The notes: generated from the letters alone by a model not told the origin. DNA of 64,000 bases from Tropicimonas sp. IMCC6043 (GCF_004146235.1 NZ_SELO01000011.1:53979-117978), one strand, 5' to 3'; numbered from the stretch's first letter, positions 1-9,453 are shown. Made by a program: numbers and translations.

Positions 1-404
1 TGGATCTGGGCGACCTTGAGACCTCCGGCACGCTCGGCGAAGACCTCTGCGCCGACGACGAAGAGCCGCCGCCCCGGCTTGATGACATGGCCAATGGCGA
101 CGAGGCGGGCGCCCTCGGCCGGGGCGAGCAGGTTGATCTTCATCTCGACCGAGAGCACGTCCGCCTCGACGGGCATCAGGGTGAGCGCAGCATAGCCGGC
201 CGCACTGTCGCCGATCGAAAAGGTCAGGCCCGCATGGCCATAGCCGTTCTGCTGGCGCGCCCCGGGAAGGATCGGCGCGACGATCTCGACCCGGCCGGGG
301 GTGAGCGCGCCGAGCTCGGCGCCCAGGGTCCGCATCAGGCTTTGGCGGCCGAAGCTCGTCCGGATCTTCTCCGCGATCGGCTCGGGCAGTTCGCCGGTAT
401 CCAT
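1..404 (-). CDS. PaaI-family (hotdog-fold) thioesterase, 3' end beyond window
   Basis: Reads from an ATG at 404 leftwards off the window edge, so about 134 N-terminal residues are visible and the C-terminus is missing. The pattern NGYGHAGLTFSIGDSAAGYAA matches the hotdog helix region of PaaI-type acyl-CoA thioesterases, followed by a strand-rich segment (VEMKINLLAPAEGARL) typical of the fold. The family hydrolyses acyl- or phenylacetyl-CoA thioesters in the cytoplasm, but the substrate cannot be read from this part. It follows pdeM on the same strand after 22 bp and may be cotranscribed with it. The fold assignment is good; the substrate is unknown. Confidence 0.75.
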   Translation of the reverse strand, partial: MDTGELPEPIAEKIRTSFGRQSLMRTLGAELGALTPGRVEIVAPILPGARQQNGYGHAGLTFSIGDSAAGYAALTLMPVEADVLSVEMKINLLAPAEGARLVAIGHVIKPGRRLFVVGAEVFAERAGGLKVAQI

Positions 405-426
405 CCTGGCCTCGCTCCCTATCCGA

Positions 427-1083
427 TCAGGCCCGGGCCGCCGGCAGAATCACCTGCGTCGGTCCGGTGAGAATGGCCCGTGCTGTCTTCGATACCAGCG
501 CCGCCAGTTCCGGGGCAGTGATGCTCATGCCGCCGGTATAGGTGCCGAAGGCCGGCAGGATTAGCCGCGACTCGTCGACGAGGAAACAGCGCCGGCCGAC
601 GCCGCCGAGCCGGGCCTTCGGGTGGTAATGGCCGGAGATCTCGCCGGGGGCGGCCTCTGCTCCGGCGATATGGCGGAACGAGAGCGGCCCGGCGTCGTAT
701 TCGGCGAGATGCCGTCCGGCGAGCGACAGCGGACCGGGGTCGTGGTTGCCGGCAATCCAGATCCAGTCGCGCCCGGCAATCAGACGGGACAGCCAAAGGC
801 GATGCGCCGGATCGAGCGCGGACTCGCTCGCGGTGTCGTCGAAGCTGTCGCCAAGGCAAATCACGATGCCGGGCGAGAGCGCCTCGATCTCCGCATCGAG
901 CCGTTCCAGCGTCTCGGCGGTCTCGTAGGGCGGCAACAGGCTTCCGCCGCGACGCGCCTGCCGCTCCGCCTTGCCCAGATGCAGGTCGGAGACGCAGAGA
1001 AGCCGCGCATCGGCCCACCAGAGCGCGCCGGACGCGCGCGCCTCGAGCGTCGCGCCAGCAAAAGTCAAAGGCATCCCGTTCAT
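427..1083 (-). CDS. pdeM: Ligase-associated DNA damage response endonuclease PdeM
   Basis: A 218-residue calcineurin-like metallophosphoesterase. Metal-binding motifs appear in order: SDLHLGK (D33, H35), CLGDSFDD (D79), AGNHD (N113-H114) and GHYHP. The family is defined by bacterial clusters holding an ATP-dependent DNA ligase, an exonuclease and an Lhr-like helicase, and is thought to process DNA ends. The ATG at 1083 is preferred because the FAGATLEA start is typical of the family. An in-frame GTG at 1125 would add 14 basic residues and overlap the helicase stop. It follows the helicase gene in one operon. The ligase and exonuclease partners are not in this window. Confidence 0.9.
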   Translation of the reverse strand: MNGMPLTFAGATLEARASGALWWADARLLCVSDLHLGKAERQARRGGSLLPPYETAETLERLDAEIEALSPGIVICLGDSFDDTASESALDPAHRLWLSRLIAGRDWIWIAGNHDPGPLSLAGRHLAEYDAGPLSFRHIAGAEAAPGEISGHYHPKARLGGVGRRCFLVDESRLILPAFGTYTGGMSITAPELAALVSKTARAILTGPTQVILPAARA

Positions 1084-1121
1084 GATGTGTTCTTTGCGCT
1101 TCGTGCGCCGGATTGCAAGCC

Positions 1122-3530
1122 TCACATCTTGAGCCCGGCCGCCGCCATCAGCCGCTCGGCCTCCGCAGCGACGAGCCGCTCGCGGCCCTCGCCGAGAACC
1201 GGCACCTTGCCGACCTCGAGCAGCAGCGGCGCGGCGAAAGGAGAGACGCGGTCGAGCCGGACATGGTCGATCCGCCCGCTGACCCGGTCGAGCATTTCCT
1301 CGATGCGGCCGAAATCGACAAGCCCGCGCAACGCCTCCTCTCGGGTGATCTCCATGAGCAGGTGGTCAGGGTCGTATTTCAGCAGCGTGTCGTACAGGAT
1401 GTCGGAGGAAAATGTTGCCTGCCGCCCGTTTTTGCGTGCGCCGATAGTGTTGCGCTCGATCAGCCCGGCGATCGTGGCCGAGGCGCGGAAGGTGCGTTTC
1501 ATCACCGCGTTGGATGCCAGCCAGCCCGCGAGCCCGTCGCGAAGGCCGCCGCGGTCGAAGAGCGGCGTGGCGTCCCGGAGCGGTTCGAGGCCCCAGATCA
1601 GCGTCGCATAGTCGGTCGAGACAAAGCCGAGCGGTGCAAGGCCGGCCGTCTCCATGCGGCGGGTGAGCAGCAGGCCGAGAGTCTGCTGGGCGTTGCGGCC
1701 GGCGAAGCCGTAGACGCAGACATGTGCGCGCCCGTCGAAAGGAAAGCTCTCGACCAGCAGCCGGTCGCGTTCCGGGAGGCGGGAAACGTCGCGCTGAAGG
1801 CGCAGCCAGTCGCGCGTGTGATCGGGCAGGTCTGGCCAGTCCTCCTGCCGGAGCATCTCCAGGATGCGGTCCATGAGCTTGGTCGTGGCGGCGAACTTCG
1901 TGCCGTTGAAAACGGCGACCTTCGGGCGATCGGCGGCGTGGCGGGTGACTTCGACGGTCATCTCGCGCAACCCCTCGTAACGGACGATCTGGCCGCCGAT
2001 AAGGAAACTGTCGCCGGGCGTGAGCGAGGCGGCAAAGCCCTCCTCGACCTCGCCGAGCGGTTTGCCGCCGCGGCCCTTCATGCGGACCTTGAGCGTGTCC
2101 GTGTCCTGGATCGTGCCGATGTTCATGCGGATCCGCTGCGCCGCCCGCGGATCGCGGAGCTGCCAGAGGCCGTCGGGGCGTTGCTTCAGGCGCTGCCAGC
2201 GGTCGTAGGCCCGGAACGCATATCCGCCCGTGGCGCAAAACTCGAGACATGCGTCGAAATCCGCGCGGGCGAGATCGGCGAAAGCGCCGGCGCTTGTCAT
2301 CTCGGCGAAGAGGGAGTCGGCGGAGAAGGGGCCGGCGCAGGCGGCGATCAGGATATGCTGGCAAAGCACGTCGCGCGGGCCGGGGCCGCGGGGAGCACCG
2401 TCGAGGTCGCGCGCGCGCACCGCGTCGAGCGCGGCCTGGCATTCGATGATCTCGAAGCGGTTGGCCGGCACCAGCAGCGCCTTGGACGGCGCGTTGTAGC
2501 GGTGGTTGGCCCGCCCGATCCGCTGGACCAGACGCTTGACGTTCTTCGGCCCGCCGACCTGGATGACGAGATCCACGTCGCCCCAGTCGATGCCGAGATC
2601 GAGCGAACCGGTGCAGACGATGGCACGCAACTCGCCCGCAACCATCGCCGCCTCGACCCGCTCGCGCTGCTCGCGGGAGAGCGAGCCGTGGTGGATGCCA
2701 ATCGGCAGCCCCTCGTCATTGGCCAGCCACAGGTGGTGGAAGAAGATTTCGGCCTGGGCGCGGGTGTTATGGAAAATGAGCGTCGTGCGGTGCTTTCGGA
2801 CCTCGCAGAGCACCGCCGGGATCGCGTATCGGCCACCGCCGCCGGACCAGGGCGGCGGTTCCTCCGTCTCGAGCATCCGGATATCCGGGGCGGGGCCGGG
2901 ATCGGCCTCGAGGATCTCGACCGGGTCGGGGTGGCGGGCCATGAGACGGCCGATGGCGGGCGGGTCGTCGACGGTGGCCGAAAGGCCGACGCGGCGGAGG
3001 CCGGGGGCGAGGGTCTCGAGCCGGGCGAGGGCGAGCATGAGCTGGTCGCCCCGCTTGCTCTCGGCCAGCGCGTGGATCTCGTCGATGATGACGCGGGAAA
3101 GGCCGGCAAAGATGCGAGGGGCGTCTTCATAGGAGGTAAGAAGAGCGAGGGATTCCGGCGTGGTCAGCAGGATCTGCGGCGGATCGGCGCGCTGACGGCG
3201 CTTGGAGGTGTAGGACGTGTCGCCGGTGCGGTCCTCGATGCGGATCGGCAGGGCCATCTCGGCGACGGGGGTGGCGAGGTTGCGACGGATGTCTGCGGCC
3301 AGCGCCTTGAGAGGGGAGATGTAGAGTGTGTGGAGGCCCGTCCGCGTGCCATCGGCGAGCTCGACGAGGCTGGGAAGGAAGCCCGCGAGAGTCTTGCCGC
3401 CGCCGGTGGGCGCGGTGAGCAGCAGCGCGGGCGCGGCGGCGCGGTCGAGCATCGCCTGCTGATGCGGATGGAGGTCCCAGCCACGGGTGGCGAACCAGTC
3501 TTGAAAAGCGGGAGGGAGGGGCGCAGACAT
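1122..3530 (-). CDS. Ligase-associated DNA damage response DEXH-box helicase (Lhr-like)
   Basis: An 802-residue superfamily 2 helicase. Walker A is APTGGGKT (K46), motif II is DEIH (D150-H153), motif III is GLSATV, and motif VI is QRIGRANH. After the two RecA domains comes a long C-terminal region of the Lhr family. Length and motif order fit the DEXH partner of the ligase-associated repair cluster, an ATP-driven 3'-5' DNA translocase acting in the cytoplasm. It is transcribed first, with pdeM directly downstream. The long open frames on the opposite strand here are GC-skew shadows. Confidence 0.9.
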   Translation of the reverse strand: MSAPLPPAFQDWFATRGWDLHPHQQAMLDRAAAPALLLTAPTGGGKTLAGFLPSLVELADGTRTGLHTLYISPLKALAADIRRNLATPVAEMALPIRIEDRTGDTSYTSKRRQRADPPQILLTTPESLALLTSYEDAPRIFAGLSRVIIDEIHALAESKRGDQLMLALARLETLAPGLRRVGLSATVDDPPAIGRLMARHPDPVEILEADPGPAPDIRMLETEEPPPWSGGGGRYAIPAVLCEVRKHRTTLIFHNTRAQAEIFFHHLWLANDEGLPIGIHHGSLSREQRERVEAAMVAGELRAIVCTGSLDLGIDWGDVDLVIQVGGPKNVKRLVQRIGRANHRYNAPSKALLVPANRFEIIECQAALDAVRARDLDGAPRGPGPRDVLCQHILIAACAGPFSADSLFAEMTSAGAFADLARADFDACLEFCATGGYAFRAYDRWQRLKQRPDGLWQLRDPRAAQRIRMNIGTIQDTDTLKVRMKGRGGKPLGEVEEGFAASLTPGDSFLIGGQIVRYEGLREMTVEVTRHAADRPKVAVFNGTKFAATTKLMDRILEMLRQEDWPDLPDHTRDWLRLQRDVSRLPERDRLLVESFPFDGRAHVCVYGFAGRNAQQTLGLLLTRRMETAGLAPLGFVSTDYATLIWGLEPLRDATPLFDRGGLRDGLAGWLASNAVMKRTFRASATIAGLIERNTIGARKNGRQATFSSDILYDTLLKYDPDHLLMEITREEALRGLVDFGRIEEMLDRVSGRIDHVRLDRVSPFAAPLLLEVGKVPVLGEGRERLVAAEAERLMAAAGLKM

Positions 3531-3648
3531 GCGGCGAGTCTAGCGCTGGGCGGAGGGGGCAACCAGAGCGATGGGCGCCGCATGGACAACCGCGCTGCGC
3601 CATTCGGGTCGCGACATTGGGGGCCCGGGCGCAGGTGGAGGCGTGGGG

Positions 3649-3843
3649 CTATCTGAGAATGCCGCTGGCTGCGTTGCCGATGCCCTTGATGGCGCTTCCG
3701 GAGGATTTGGCATAGCTCTTGATGCCCCCGCCGCCCTTCGCGCCGAAACCGCTGCCGCCAAGATTTCCCGATATCCCGCCTGACATACCCAGGAAAAAGA
3801 GCCCCCCGATCACGATCATCCCACCGATCAGCAGTTTGTTCAT
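3649..3843 (-). CDS. Small glycine-rich single-span membrane protein, hypothetical
   Basis: 64 residues. One hydrophobic segment (LLIGGMIVIGGLFFLGM, residues 4-20) is followed by a glycine/serine-rich tail ending in GNAASGILR. No family is recognised. The gene is isolated, about 200 bp downstream of the dehydrogenase gene that ends at 4053 and upstream of the helicase. The ATG start has only a modest purine stretch before it (GGGACATCGG). It probably is a real inner-membrane peptide because the reading frame has a clean hydrophobic helix and no overlapping gene, but evidence is limited to composition. Confidence 0.5.
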   Translation of the reverse strand: MNKLLIGGMIVIGGLFFLGMSGGISGNLGGSGFGAKGGGGIKSYAKSSGSAIKGIGNAASGILR

Positions 3844-4052
3844 ATCCGATGTCCCGCCTGGTCGTTTTGGTTAACGTGACGGGGAAATGTGGCGATTCTC
3901 GGGGTGAAATCGGACTTTCCGGCCGATACGTGACGGCGCCGGCCCCGTCACGTGCGCGCGATCGGGCCCGCTCCGTGTGGCGTGAGCGGCGCGAGCAGCG
4001 GGCGCCGGACGGTGGCGCGGCCTGGCCGGACCTCCTGCACCTGCCTGGCTCT

Positions 4053-4871
4053 TTAGCTGGCTTGGCGCGGCTTCAAGCCTCGAATCACCCGGCGAACCTC
4101 TTCCGGAAGCGCCGTCTCCGATCCCTCTGGCGCGGCGTCGAGCGCGGCGCTCACGTCCTTGACGAGGATGCCGATGGAATTGTCTTCCGAGAACCCGTCG
4201 CGGGCGAATTCGATGCTGTCCATGCCGGAAGCGAGCCAGTTTTGGCCCGAGGAGGTCTCGATGAGGGCGAGCAGGCGGCGCTCGTCGAGGCCGGCCGCGT
4301 CTGCCCAGTCGAGAACGAGGCGGGTCATCGCGGTGTGGGAGGCTGCGAGCAGGTTGTTGAGGACCTTGGATTGCGACCCGGCACCGAACGGACCCATCCG
4401 GTGAAAATGCGCACCCATGGCGGAAAAGAGCGGCTGGAGGCGGTCGAGCTCTGCCGCCTCGCCGCCGAGCATGAAGCTGAGGCGGCGTTCCTGCGCGGCT
4501 ATGCGGGCGCCGGACATCGGCGCGTCGCTGAGGCGGATATGGGACGGGAGGCGGTCGGCAAGGGCGCGAACGTAGCGCGGCGAGAGGGTCGAGGAGACGA
4601 CGAGGCTGTGCAGATCGCGGGCACGCCGGGCGAGGTCGCCACGACCGAAGAGGACATCGTCGGTCTGGTCGGAATCCCGGACCACGGTGATGAGAACACG
4701 GAGCCCGTCAGCGAAGCGGACGGGATCGTCGGTGACCGGTACATCATCGGCGAGGTGGCCAGCCGCGATATCGTAGCCCTGAGCGTCGAATCCGGCCGCG
4801 ACCAGCGCGGCCAGCATCGGGCCGCCCATGCGACCGCATCCTGCCACGCCAATCCTGCCGATGTCGCTCAA
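4053..4871 (-). CDS. NAD(P)-dependent oxidoreductase, beta-hydroxyacid dehydrogenase family
   Basis: 272 residues. The N-terminal Rossmann motif is GVAGCGRMGGP (from residue 8), matching 3-hydroxyisobutyrate/6-phosphogluconate-type dehydrogenases. The substrate loop DAPMSGARIAA and the catalytic-lysine helix SKVLNNLLAASH are both present. The family oxidises beta-hydroxy acids or reduces aldehydes such as glyoxylate and succinate semialdehyde, and the sequence does not say which. Its start overlaps the stop of the upstream AAA ATPase by 4 bp, so the two are cotranscribed, although no functional link is known. Confidence 0.8.
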   Translation of the reverse strand: MSDIGRIGVAGCGRMGGPMLAALVAAGFDAQGYDIAAGHLADDVPVTDDPVRFADGLRVLITVVRDSDQTDDVLFGRGDLARRARDLHSLVVSSTLSPRYVRALADRLPSHIRLSDAPMSGARIAAQERRLSFMLGGEAAELDRLQPLFSAMGAHFHRMGPFGAGSQSKVLNNLLAASHTAMTRLVLDWADAAGLDERRLLALIETSSGQNWLASGMDSIEFARDGFSEDNSIGILVKDVSAALDAAPEGSETALPEEVRRVIRGLKPRQAS

Positions 4872-6178
4872 TGCTCGATATGCTCCTCCTTCACGAACAT
4901 ATTCTCCCAGGCGCGATCGATCAATTCCGGTGTCATCTGGTTCGGGATGCCCTCGAAGCGGCAGATCGAGATCATCTGGTCGATCAGGAAGATCGGCTGG
5001 TAGTTGGCATAGACGTTGTCGATGGTCGGATATTTGTTCTTCAGCAGGTGGATCAGCGTGTCCTGGTCGAGCGGCATCTTTCGCTTCTTGGCGACCATGG
5101 CGAAGATCTTGAGGAAATCCTCCTGCTCGGGACCGTCGATCTTGATCTTGAAGAAGATCCGGCGGAGCGCGGCCTTGTCGAAGATCTCGTTGGGGTGGAA
5201 GTTGGTCGAGAAGATCACCAGCGTGTCGAATGGCACTTCGAATTTCTCGCCCGATTGCAGGGCGAGGATATCCTTGCCCTCCTCCAGCGGGAGGATCCAG
5301 CGGTTGATCAGCGCCTGCGGTGGATCGGCCTGACGGCCGAGGTCGTCGACGATGAAGATACCCCCGGTCGACTTGAGCTGCATGGAAGCCTGGTACGTGC
5401 GCGCGGTCGGGTTGTAGACGAGGTCCAGCATGGAGAGCGACAATTCGCCACCGGTCACCACGGTCGGCCGCTCGCAGCGGACATAGCGGGTGTCGAAGCG
5501 GTTTCCGGTGCGGCGCAGCGAATTGGGGTCGTCCACCTGTTCCTCGGCGGCGGAGTGGACGATCGGGTCATAGACGGTGATGACCTGGCCAGCATATTCG
5601 ACGGCGCGCGGGACATAGATCTTGTCACCCATCGCGTCGCGGATGCCGTTGGAAATAGAGGATTTGCCGTTGCCCGGGGGACCATACATCAGGATCGATC
5701 GCCCGGCCGAGACCGCAGGGCCGAGCTGGTCCAGCAACGCCCTCGGCAGGACAAGATGGCCCATGGCGGCCGTGAGTTGATCGCGGGTGATCTGGATGTT
5801 GCGGATAGACTGGCGTTTGACCTGTTCGCCGTAGACTTCGAGCGGCACCGGCATGGCGCCGAAATATTCCGACTGGCTGAGCGCGTCGAGGGCGCGTGCC
5901 TTGCCGGCGTCGGTGAGCTGGTAGCCCATTTCGCCGCCGGAATTGGCCAGCAGCGTGCCGGTCGCCTCGAGGAGCTTCTGGCTCCGGGCGAGGTCGACCA
6001 GTTCCTGGGTCACCGGGACCGGCAGGCAGATCGCGCGGGACAGGTCGGACACCAGGTCGAGATTCTTGCGGAACATGGTCTTGAGCAGGATATCCCGCAT
6101 CATCACCATCGGCAGCTGCATCTCCTCGAGCCGCCGCGGCGCCGGCGGTGCCATAACATTCCCGACTTCCATGTTCAT
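4868..6178 (-). CDS. AAA-type ATPase of the Tad pilus neighbourhood
   Basis: 436 residues from the ATG at 6178. The N-terminal third is a helical winged-helix-like region (VTQELVDLARSQKLLEATG, YQLTDAGKARALDAL). The ATPase core has Walker A MYGPPGNGKSS, Walker B IFIVDDLGR, sensor-like IFSTNFHP and an arginine-finger-like ALRRIFFK. I recall close relatives beside tad/flp pilus genes in Rhodobacteraceae, and here a prepilin peptidase and two TadD-like TPR lipoproteins lie 2-4 kb away. A longer frame to 6301 exists, but the N-terminal 41 residues look non-coding. It overlaps the next gene by 4 bp. The exact role is not known. Confidence 0.75.
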   Translation of the reverse strand: MNMEVGNVMAPPAPRRLEEMQLPMVMMRDILLKTMFRKNLDLVSDLSRAICLPVPVTQELVDLARSQKLLEATGTLLANSGGEMGYQLTDAGKARALDALSQSEYFGAMPVPLEVYGEQVKRQSIRNIQITRDQLTAAMGHLVLPRALLDQLGPAVSAGRSILMYGPPGNGKSSISNGIRDAMGDKIYVPRAVEYAGQVITVYDPIVHSAAEEQVDDPNSLRRTGNRFDTRYVRCERPTVVTGGELSLSMLDLVYNPTARTYQASMQLKSTGGIFIVDDLGRQADPPQALINRWILPLEEGKDILALQSGEKFEVPFDTLVIFSTNFHPNEIFDKAALRRIFFKIKIDGPEQEDFLKIFAMVAKKRKMPLDQDTLIHLLKNKYPTIDNVYANYQPIFLIDQMISICRFEGIPNQMTPELIDRAWENMFVKEEHIEH

Positions 6179-6324
6179 CGCGTCACCCGCTCGTCGTTGC
6201 CATCCGAAGGTGCCGAAACTCTTGCTGTTTTCGTCAAGGATTCGACATGAATGCCTGCGACATCGCAGACAGTCGGGAAGGTGCCGCGCCATTGTGGCCA
6301 AAAATTGGAGAAACGAGAGCAGCT

Positions 6325-7944
6325 ATGCAGCGACGGGGTCAAATCGCCTTTGGAGGCTTCCTAATCGTCGTCTGGGCGGGGCTGAGCTGGGTGCTTCTGG
6401 CCAAGGGCGGGCTCTATATCGCCAAGCACGAAGGCGACACGATGCACCTGATCGACATGGTGCTCCGACAGGCGGACGGCGAATGGGCGCATCTCGACTA
6501 CATGTCGCCCATCGGGTTTCTCGCCACCGCGCCGATCGCGCTTTTCGTGGAGCTGGGATTCGGTGTCGGCATGGCGATCCTCGCCGCGCAGGCGCTGGTC
6601 GGCGGCCTGCTGCTGCTGCCGATCTTCTGGGTCGGGATCTCGCGCCTTAAGACAGCCTGGGCAATGGTCTTCGGCGCGCTCTGCCTAGTGCTCTGCATGG
6701 CGCTGGTGCACGGCGAGGCGCAGCCTTCGATCTCTGTCTCGATGCACTACAATCGCTGGGCCTGGGCGCTGGCCTTCCTCGCCATCAGCATCGCGATCCT
6801 GCCGCCAGTGCAGCGGGAGAACCGGACTCTCGACGGCTTGATCCTCGGGCTTGCCGTCGCCGGGATGGCTCTGATCAAGGTGACCTATGTCGCCGCCTTC
6901 CTGCCCGGCGTGTTGCTGGCGCTTGTGCTGCGCCGCCAATTCCGCGCAATGCGCGTTGCGGTGCTGGCAGGGCTTGCCGTTGCGGTGCTGGTCACGCTCT
7001 TCGCCGGTCCGGCGTTCTGGTTTGCCTATCTCGGCGATGTGCTGACCGTCACAGGTTCCGAGACGCGGCCACAGCCGGGGCTCAGCCTCAACGGCGTGAT
7101 CGCTGCGCCGGCCTATCTCGGCGGCTCCATCGCCGCGCTCGTCGCCGTGGTGCTGTTGCGGCAGGCCGGGCGAGCGACCGAAGGGCTTATCCTGCTGGTC
7201 CTTGTGCCGGGCTTCTTCTTTGTCACCTACCAGAATTTCGGCAACGATCCGCAATGGCTCTACCTGCTGGGCGTCCTGCTCTTCGCGCTCCGCCCCGCGC
7301 CGGGAACAACCAACGCCCATGGCTGGGACATGCGGCAGGCGCTGGCTCTGGCGGGCTGTGCGATCTTCATGCTGGGCCTGCCATCGGCGATCAACCTCGC
7401 CTTCAGCCCGTTCCGGCACCTGGCGTCGTCGGAGGACGAGTTCGTACCGATGTTCGCCCGGTCCGAGCAGCATGGCGACATCTTCGCCATGCCCGCGCGC
7501 AACGCCACACCGACGGGAACGATCAAGCTGCCGGTGCTCGTCGAGGCCGCCCGCGCCGGCGAGAGCGAGGAAGATGACGGGCCGACGCTTCTCCTCGGCG
7601 AGGAGTTGCCCGAATGCGGCCTCGCGGGAGGGACGGTGACGGTCTATGACGGGATCGTGCGTGATCTGGAGACGAGCGGTTTCGCTGGAATCACGCCGCT
7701 CGGGGCCGACCTGCTGGCGAGCTACTGGCTCTTCGGGGATCTCGGTCGGCTCGAGGGCGGCGCGCCCTGGCGCTATGCCGGCCTGCCGGGGGTCGAGAGC
7801 GCGAGCCACCTCCTCGTGCCGCTCTGCCCGCTCGACCGCAAGGCACGTAAGAGCATGATCGAGGCGATGGCGGCGGGGGGATACGGGCTCAAGGAGGTCC
7901 ACCGCAACGAGGTCTACGTGCTGCTGGAGATCGAGGCGCCCTGA
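6325..7944 (+). CDS. Polytopic membrane protein, glycosyltransferase-C-like, unassigned
   Basis: 539 residues from the ATG at 6325, divergent from the AAA ATPase with about 146 bp between. There are about ten hydrophobic helices in residues 8-370, then a soluble C-terminal domain of about 160 residues. An early loop with an acidic pair (HEGDTMH) and a second aromatic-rich loop (MHYNRWAWALAFL) recall GT-C or mannosyltransferase-type enzymes that use lipid-linked sugars, but no diagnostic DxD-like motif is certain. It sits between pilus-related genes and could act on a surface glycan. Function is left open. Confidence 0.55.
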   Translation: MQRRGQIAFGGFLIVVWAGLSWVLLAKGGLYIAKHEGDTMHLIDMVLRQADGEWAHLDYMSPIGFLATAPIALFVELGFGVGMAILAAQALVGGLLLLPIFWVGISRLKTAWAMVFGALCLVLCMALVHGEAQPSISVSMHYNRWAWALAFLAISIAILPPVQRENRTLDGLILGLAVAGMALIKVTYVAAFLPGVLLALVLRRQFRAMRVAVLAGLAVAVLVTLFAGPAFWFAYLGDVLTVTGSETRPQPGLSLNGVIAAPAYLGGSIAALVAVVLLRQAGRATEGLILLVLVPGFFFVTYQNFGNDPQWLYLLGVLLFALRPAPGTTNAHGWDMRQALALAGCAIFMLGLPSAINLAFSPFRHLASSEDEFVPMFARSEQHGDIFAMPARNATPTGTIKLPVLVEAARAGESEEDDGPTLLLGEELPECGLAGGTVTVYDGIVRDLETSGFAGITPLGADLLASYWLFGDLGRLEGGAPWRYAGLPGVESASHLLVPLCPLDRKARKSMIEAMAAGGYGLKEVHRNEVYVLLEIEAP

Positions 7945-8040
7945 ACGGGAGAAATCGCCGCGGGGGAATTCAACCCTTTGGCGTCCGCAGGGGGCTGTAG
8001 GCCGATGTTCTGTCGTCGCGGCACGCCCTCCCGGACATCG

Positions 8041-8568
8041 TCACGACCCGTAAATCGCTCCGAGCAAAAGATAGGTGATAAGCAGCCAGCCAAGAACCGT
8101 GCCCTTCGGGAATGTGCTCTTCAGCCAGGACTCCGCACCCTCCTGCCGCTTCCAGCTCTCCCATTCGCCGGCGATCTTCCAACTCGCCGGGATCGCCAGC
8201 GCGATCCGGTGGACCGCCACCGCGGCCAGCGCCACGGCGATGTAGAGTCGCAGGAACAGCGGCGCGTCGGCGCGGGTGAAGAAGGGGGCCATCACGGCGA
8301 TGAACTTGGCATCTCCCGCCCCCATTGCGCCGGCATACCAGAGCAGGAAACCCGCCAGTAGCAGGATGACGAAGTTCATCCATTGCGAGAGGTAGAGATC
8401 GAAGGGAAGCGCGATCGGCCCGACGAGCGCGTAGGTCGCGAAGAGCGCGGCGACCGCGGCGTTGGGGATCTTCATCCGGGTCAGGTCGGTCCAGATCACG
8501 TAGAGACAGATCGGCGCGGCGAAGGGGAGGAACCAGAGCGCCGCGCCGGCGGGGATTGCCAGAGTCAT
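8041..8568 (-). CDS. cpaA: Prepilin peptidase, TadV/CpaA type
   Basis: 175 residues, the size of the short A24 aspartyl peptidases that lack the N-methylase domain. The two catalytic aspartates are seen in YVIWTDLTRMKIPN and in the GxGD-type motif GAGDAK. Four to six hydrophobic segments surround them. The family cleaves the leader of Flp prepilins at the inner membrane. It starts 7 bp after the stop of the upstream TPR lipoprotein, which fits a terminal part of a tad operon. The rest of the tad genes (secretin, TadA/B/C) are not in this window. Confidence 0.88.
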   Translation of the reverse strand: MTLAIPAGAALWFLPFAAPICLYVIWTDLTRMKIPNAAVAALFATYALVGPIALPFDLYLSQWMNFVILLLAGFLLWYAGAMGAGDAKFIAVMAPFFTRADAPLFLRLYIAVALAAVAVHRIALAIPASWKIAGEWESWKRQEGAESWLKSTFPKGTVLGWLLITYLLLGAIYGS

Positions 8569-8575
8569 TCCCCGG

Positions 8576-9424
8576 TCACTTGCCTTCGAGAGCGTTCAGG
8601 CTGTGGACGGCCTCTTCGAAATGCTGCGGATGCGTGTCGATGGCATCCTCGAGCAGCGAGCGGCCCATGGCGACGTCGCCCTGCTTGATCGCGGCGAGGG
8701 CGGCGGTGTGCAGGAGCTGTGCCCGCTCGACCTGGTTCATCTCGACGATCGGCATCGCGTAATTGCGTTGCGCGCCGCGCGCGAGCACGAGGTTATTCTT
8801 GGCGGTAAATAGCTTCGGGTCGTATTGCAGCGCCTCGCCGAAGAGCCGCTCGGCCTCGCGATACTGGCCGCGGGTGAGCTTCGAATACCCCCAGTTGTTG
8901 AGCGTCGAGGCGGGCTTCGTCGTGAGCCCGACGGCGGTTTCGTAGAAACTGTCGGCCTTCTTCCACTCCTTGTTGCCGTCGGCCACCATCGCCTCGAGTT
9001 TGTAGCGTTTGAAGGTCTCGTGCGTCGGCGGGATGGTGTCGAGCACCTGCTCGGCAGCTGTCCATTCGTTGGCGCGGATCAGCGCGTCGGCATAGTCGAC
9101 GCTGTCCGCGCTGGTCGCGCCCGGCATGCTCACGGTCTTCTTCCAGGCGGCAACCGCTTCGGTGTTATGATTGGCGCGGACCAGGGACTTGGCAAGGTTG
9201 CGCTGGAGGTCGACCCGGTCGGGAAACTCCGCCGTGGTGCGCTTGAAATAGGCCACCGCCTCGTTGGCATCGGCCACGGTCAGCATCAGGTCGGAGAGAT
9301 TGTTGTCGTCGATCGCGTTCACGCTCTGGAGGGCCCGGTCGACTTCGCTTTCGCCAGATTTCTGACAGGCCGAAAGCGCCAAGGCTGCGCCCAGGCACAG
9401 CGTGACAAGGGTAGTGTGGCGCAT
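8576..9424 (-). CDS. TPR-repeat lipoprotein, TadD-like
   Basis: 282 residues. A lipoprotein signal ends in lipobox LSAC, so the mature protein is predicted to be lipid-anchored. At least four TPR-like helical pairs follow (AVAYFKRTTAEFPDR, ALIRANEWTAAEQVL, NNWGYSKLTRGQYREAERLFGEALQYDP). The ATG at 9424 has AGGAAAAGGACG before it, so the longer frame to 9457 is rejected. TadD proteins are pilotins or scaffolds for outer-membrane assembly of the Tad secretin. It is cotranscribed with the TPR gene upstream and the prepilin peptidase downstream. Confidence 0.8.
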   Translation of the reverse strand: MRHTTLVTLCLGAALALSACQKSGESEVDRALQSVNAIDDNNLSDLMLTVADANEAVAYFKRTTAEFPDRVDLQRNLAKSLVRANHNTEAVAAWKKTVSMPGATSADSVDYADALIRANEWTAAEQVLDTIPPTHETFKRYKLEAMVADGNKEWKKADSFYETAVGLTTKPASTLNNWGYSKLTRGQYREAERLFGEALQYDPKLFTAKNNLVLARGAQRNYAMPIVEMNQVERAQLLHTAALAAIKQGDVAMGRSLLEDAIDTHPQHFEEAVHSLNALEGK

Positions 9425-9453
9425 TTTTGCGTCCTTTTCCTGCTCGTACTGCC

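Noticed and set aside
1113..3656. 847-residue plus-strand open frame opposite the helicase
   Set aside because: Arginine/alanine/glycine-rich GC shadow with no domain; the opposite strand has every helicase motif.
4871..6250. 459-residue plus-strand frame opposite the AAA ATPase
   Set aside because: Low-complexity composition mirroring the ATPase codons; no ribosome site or motif.
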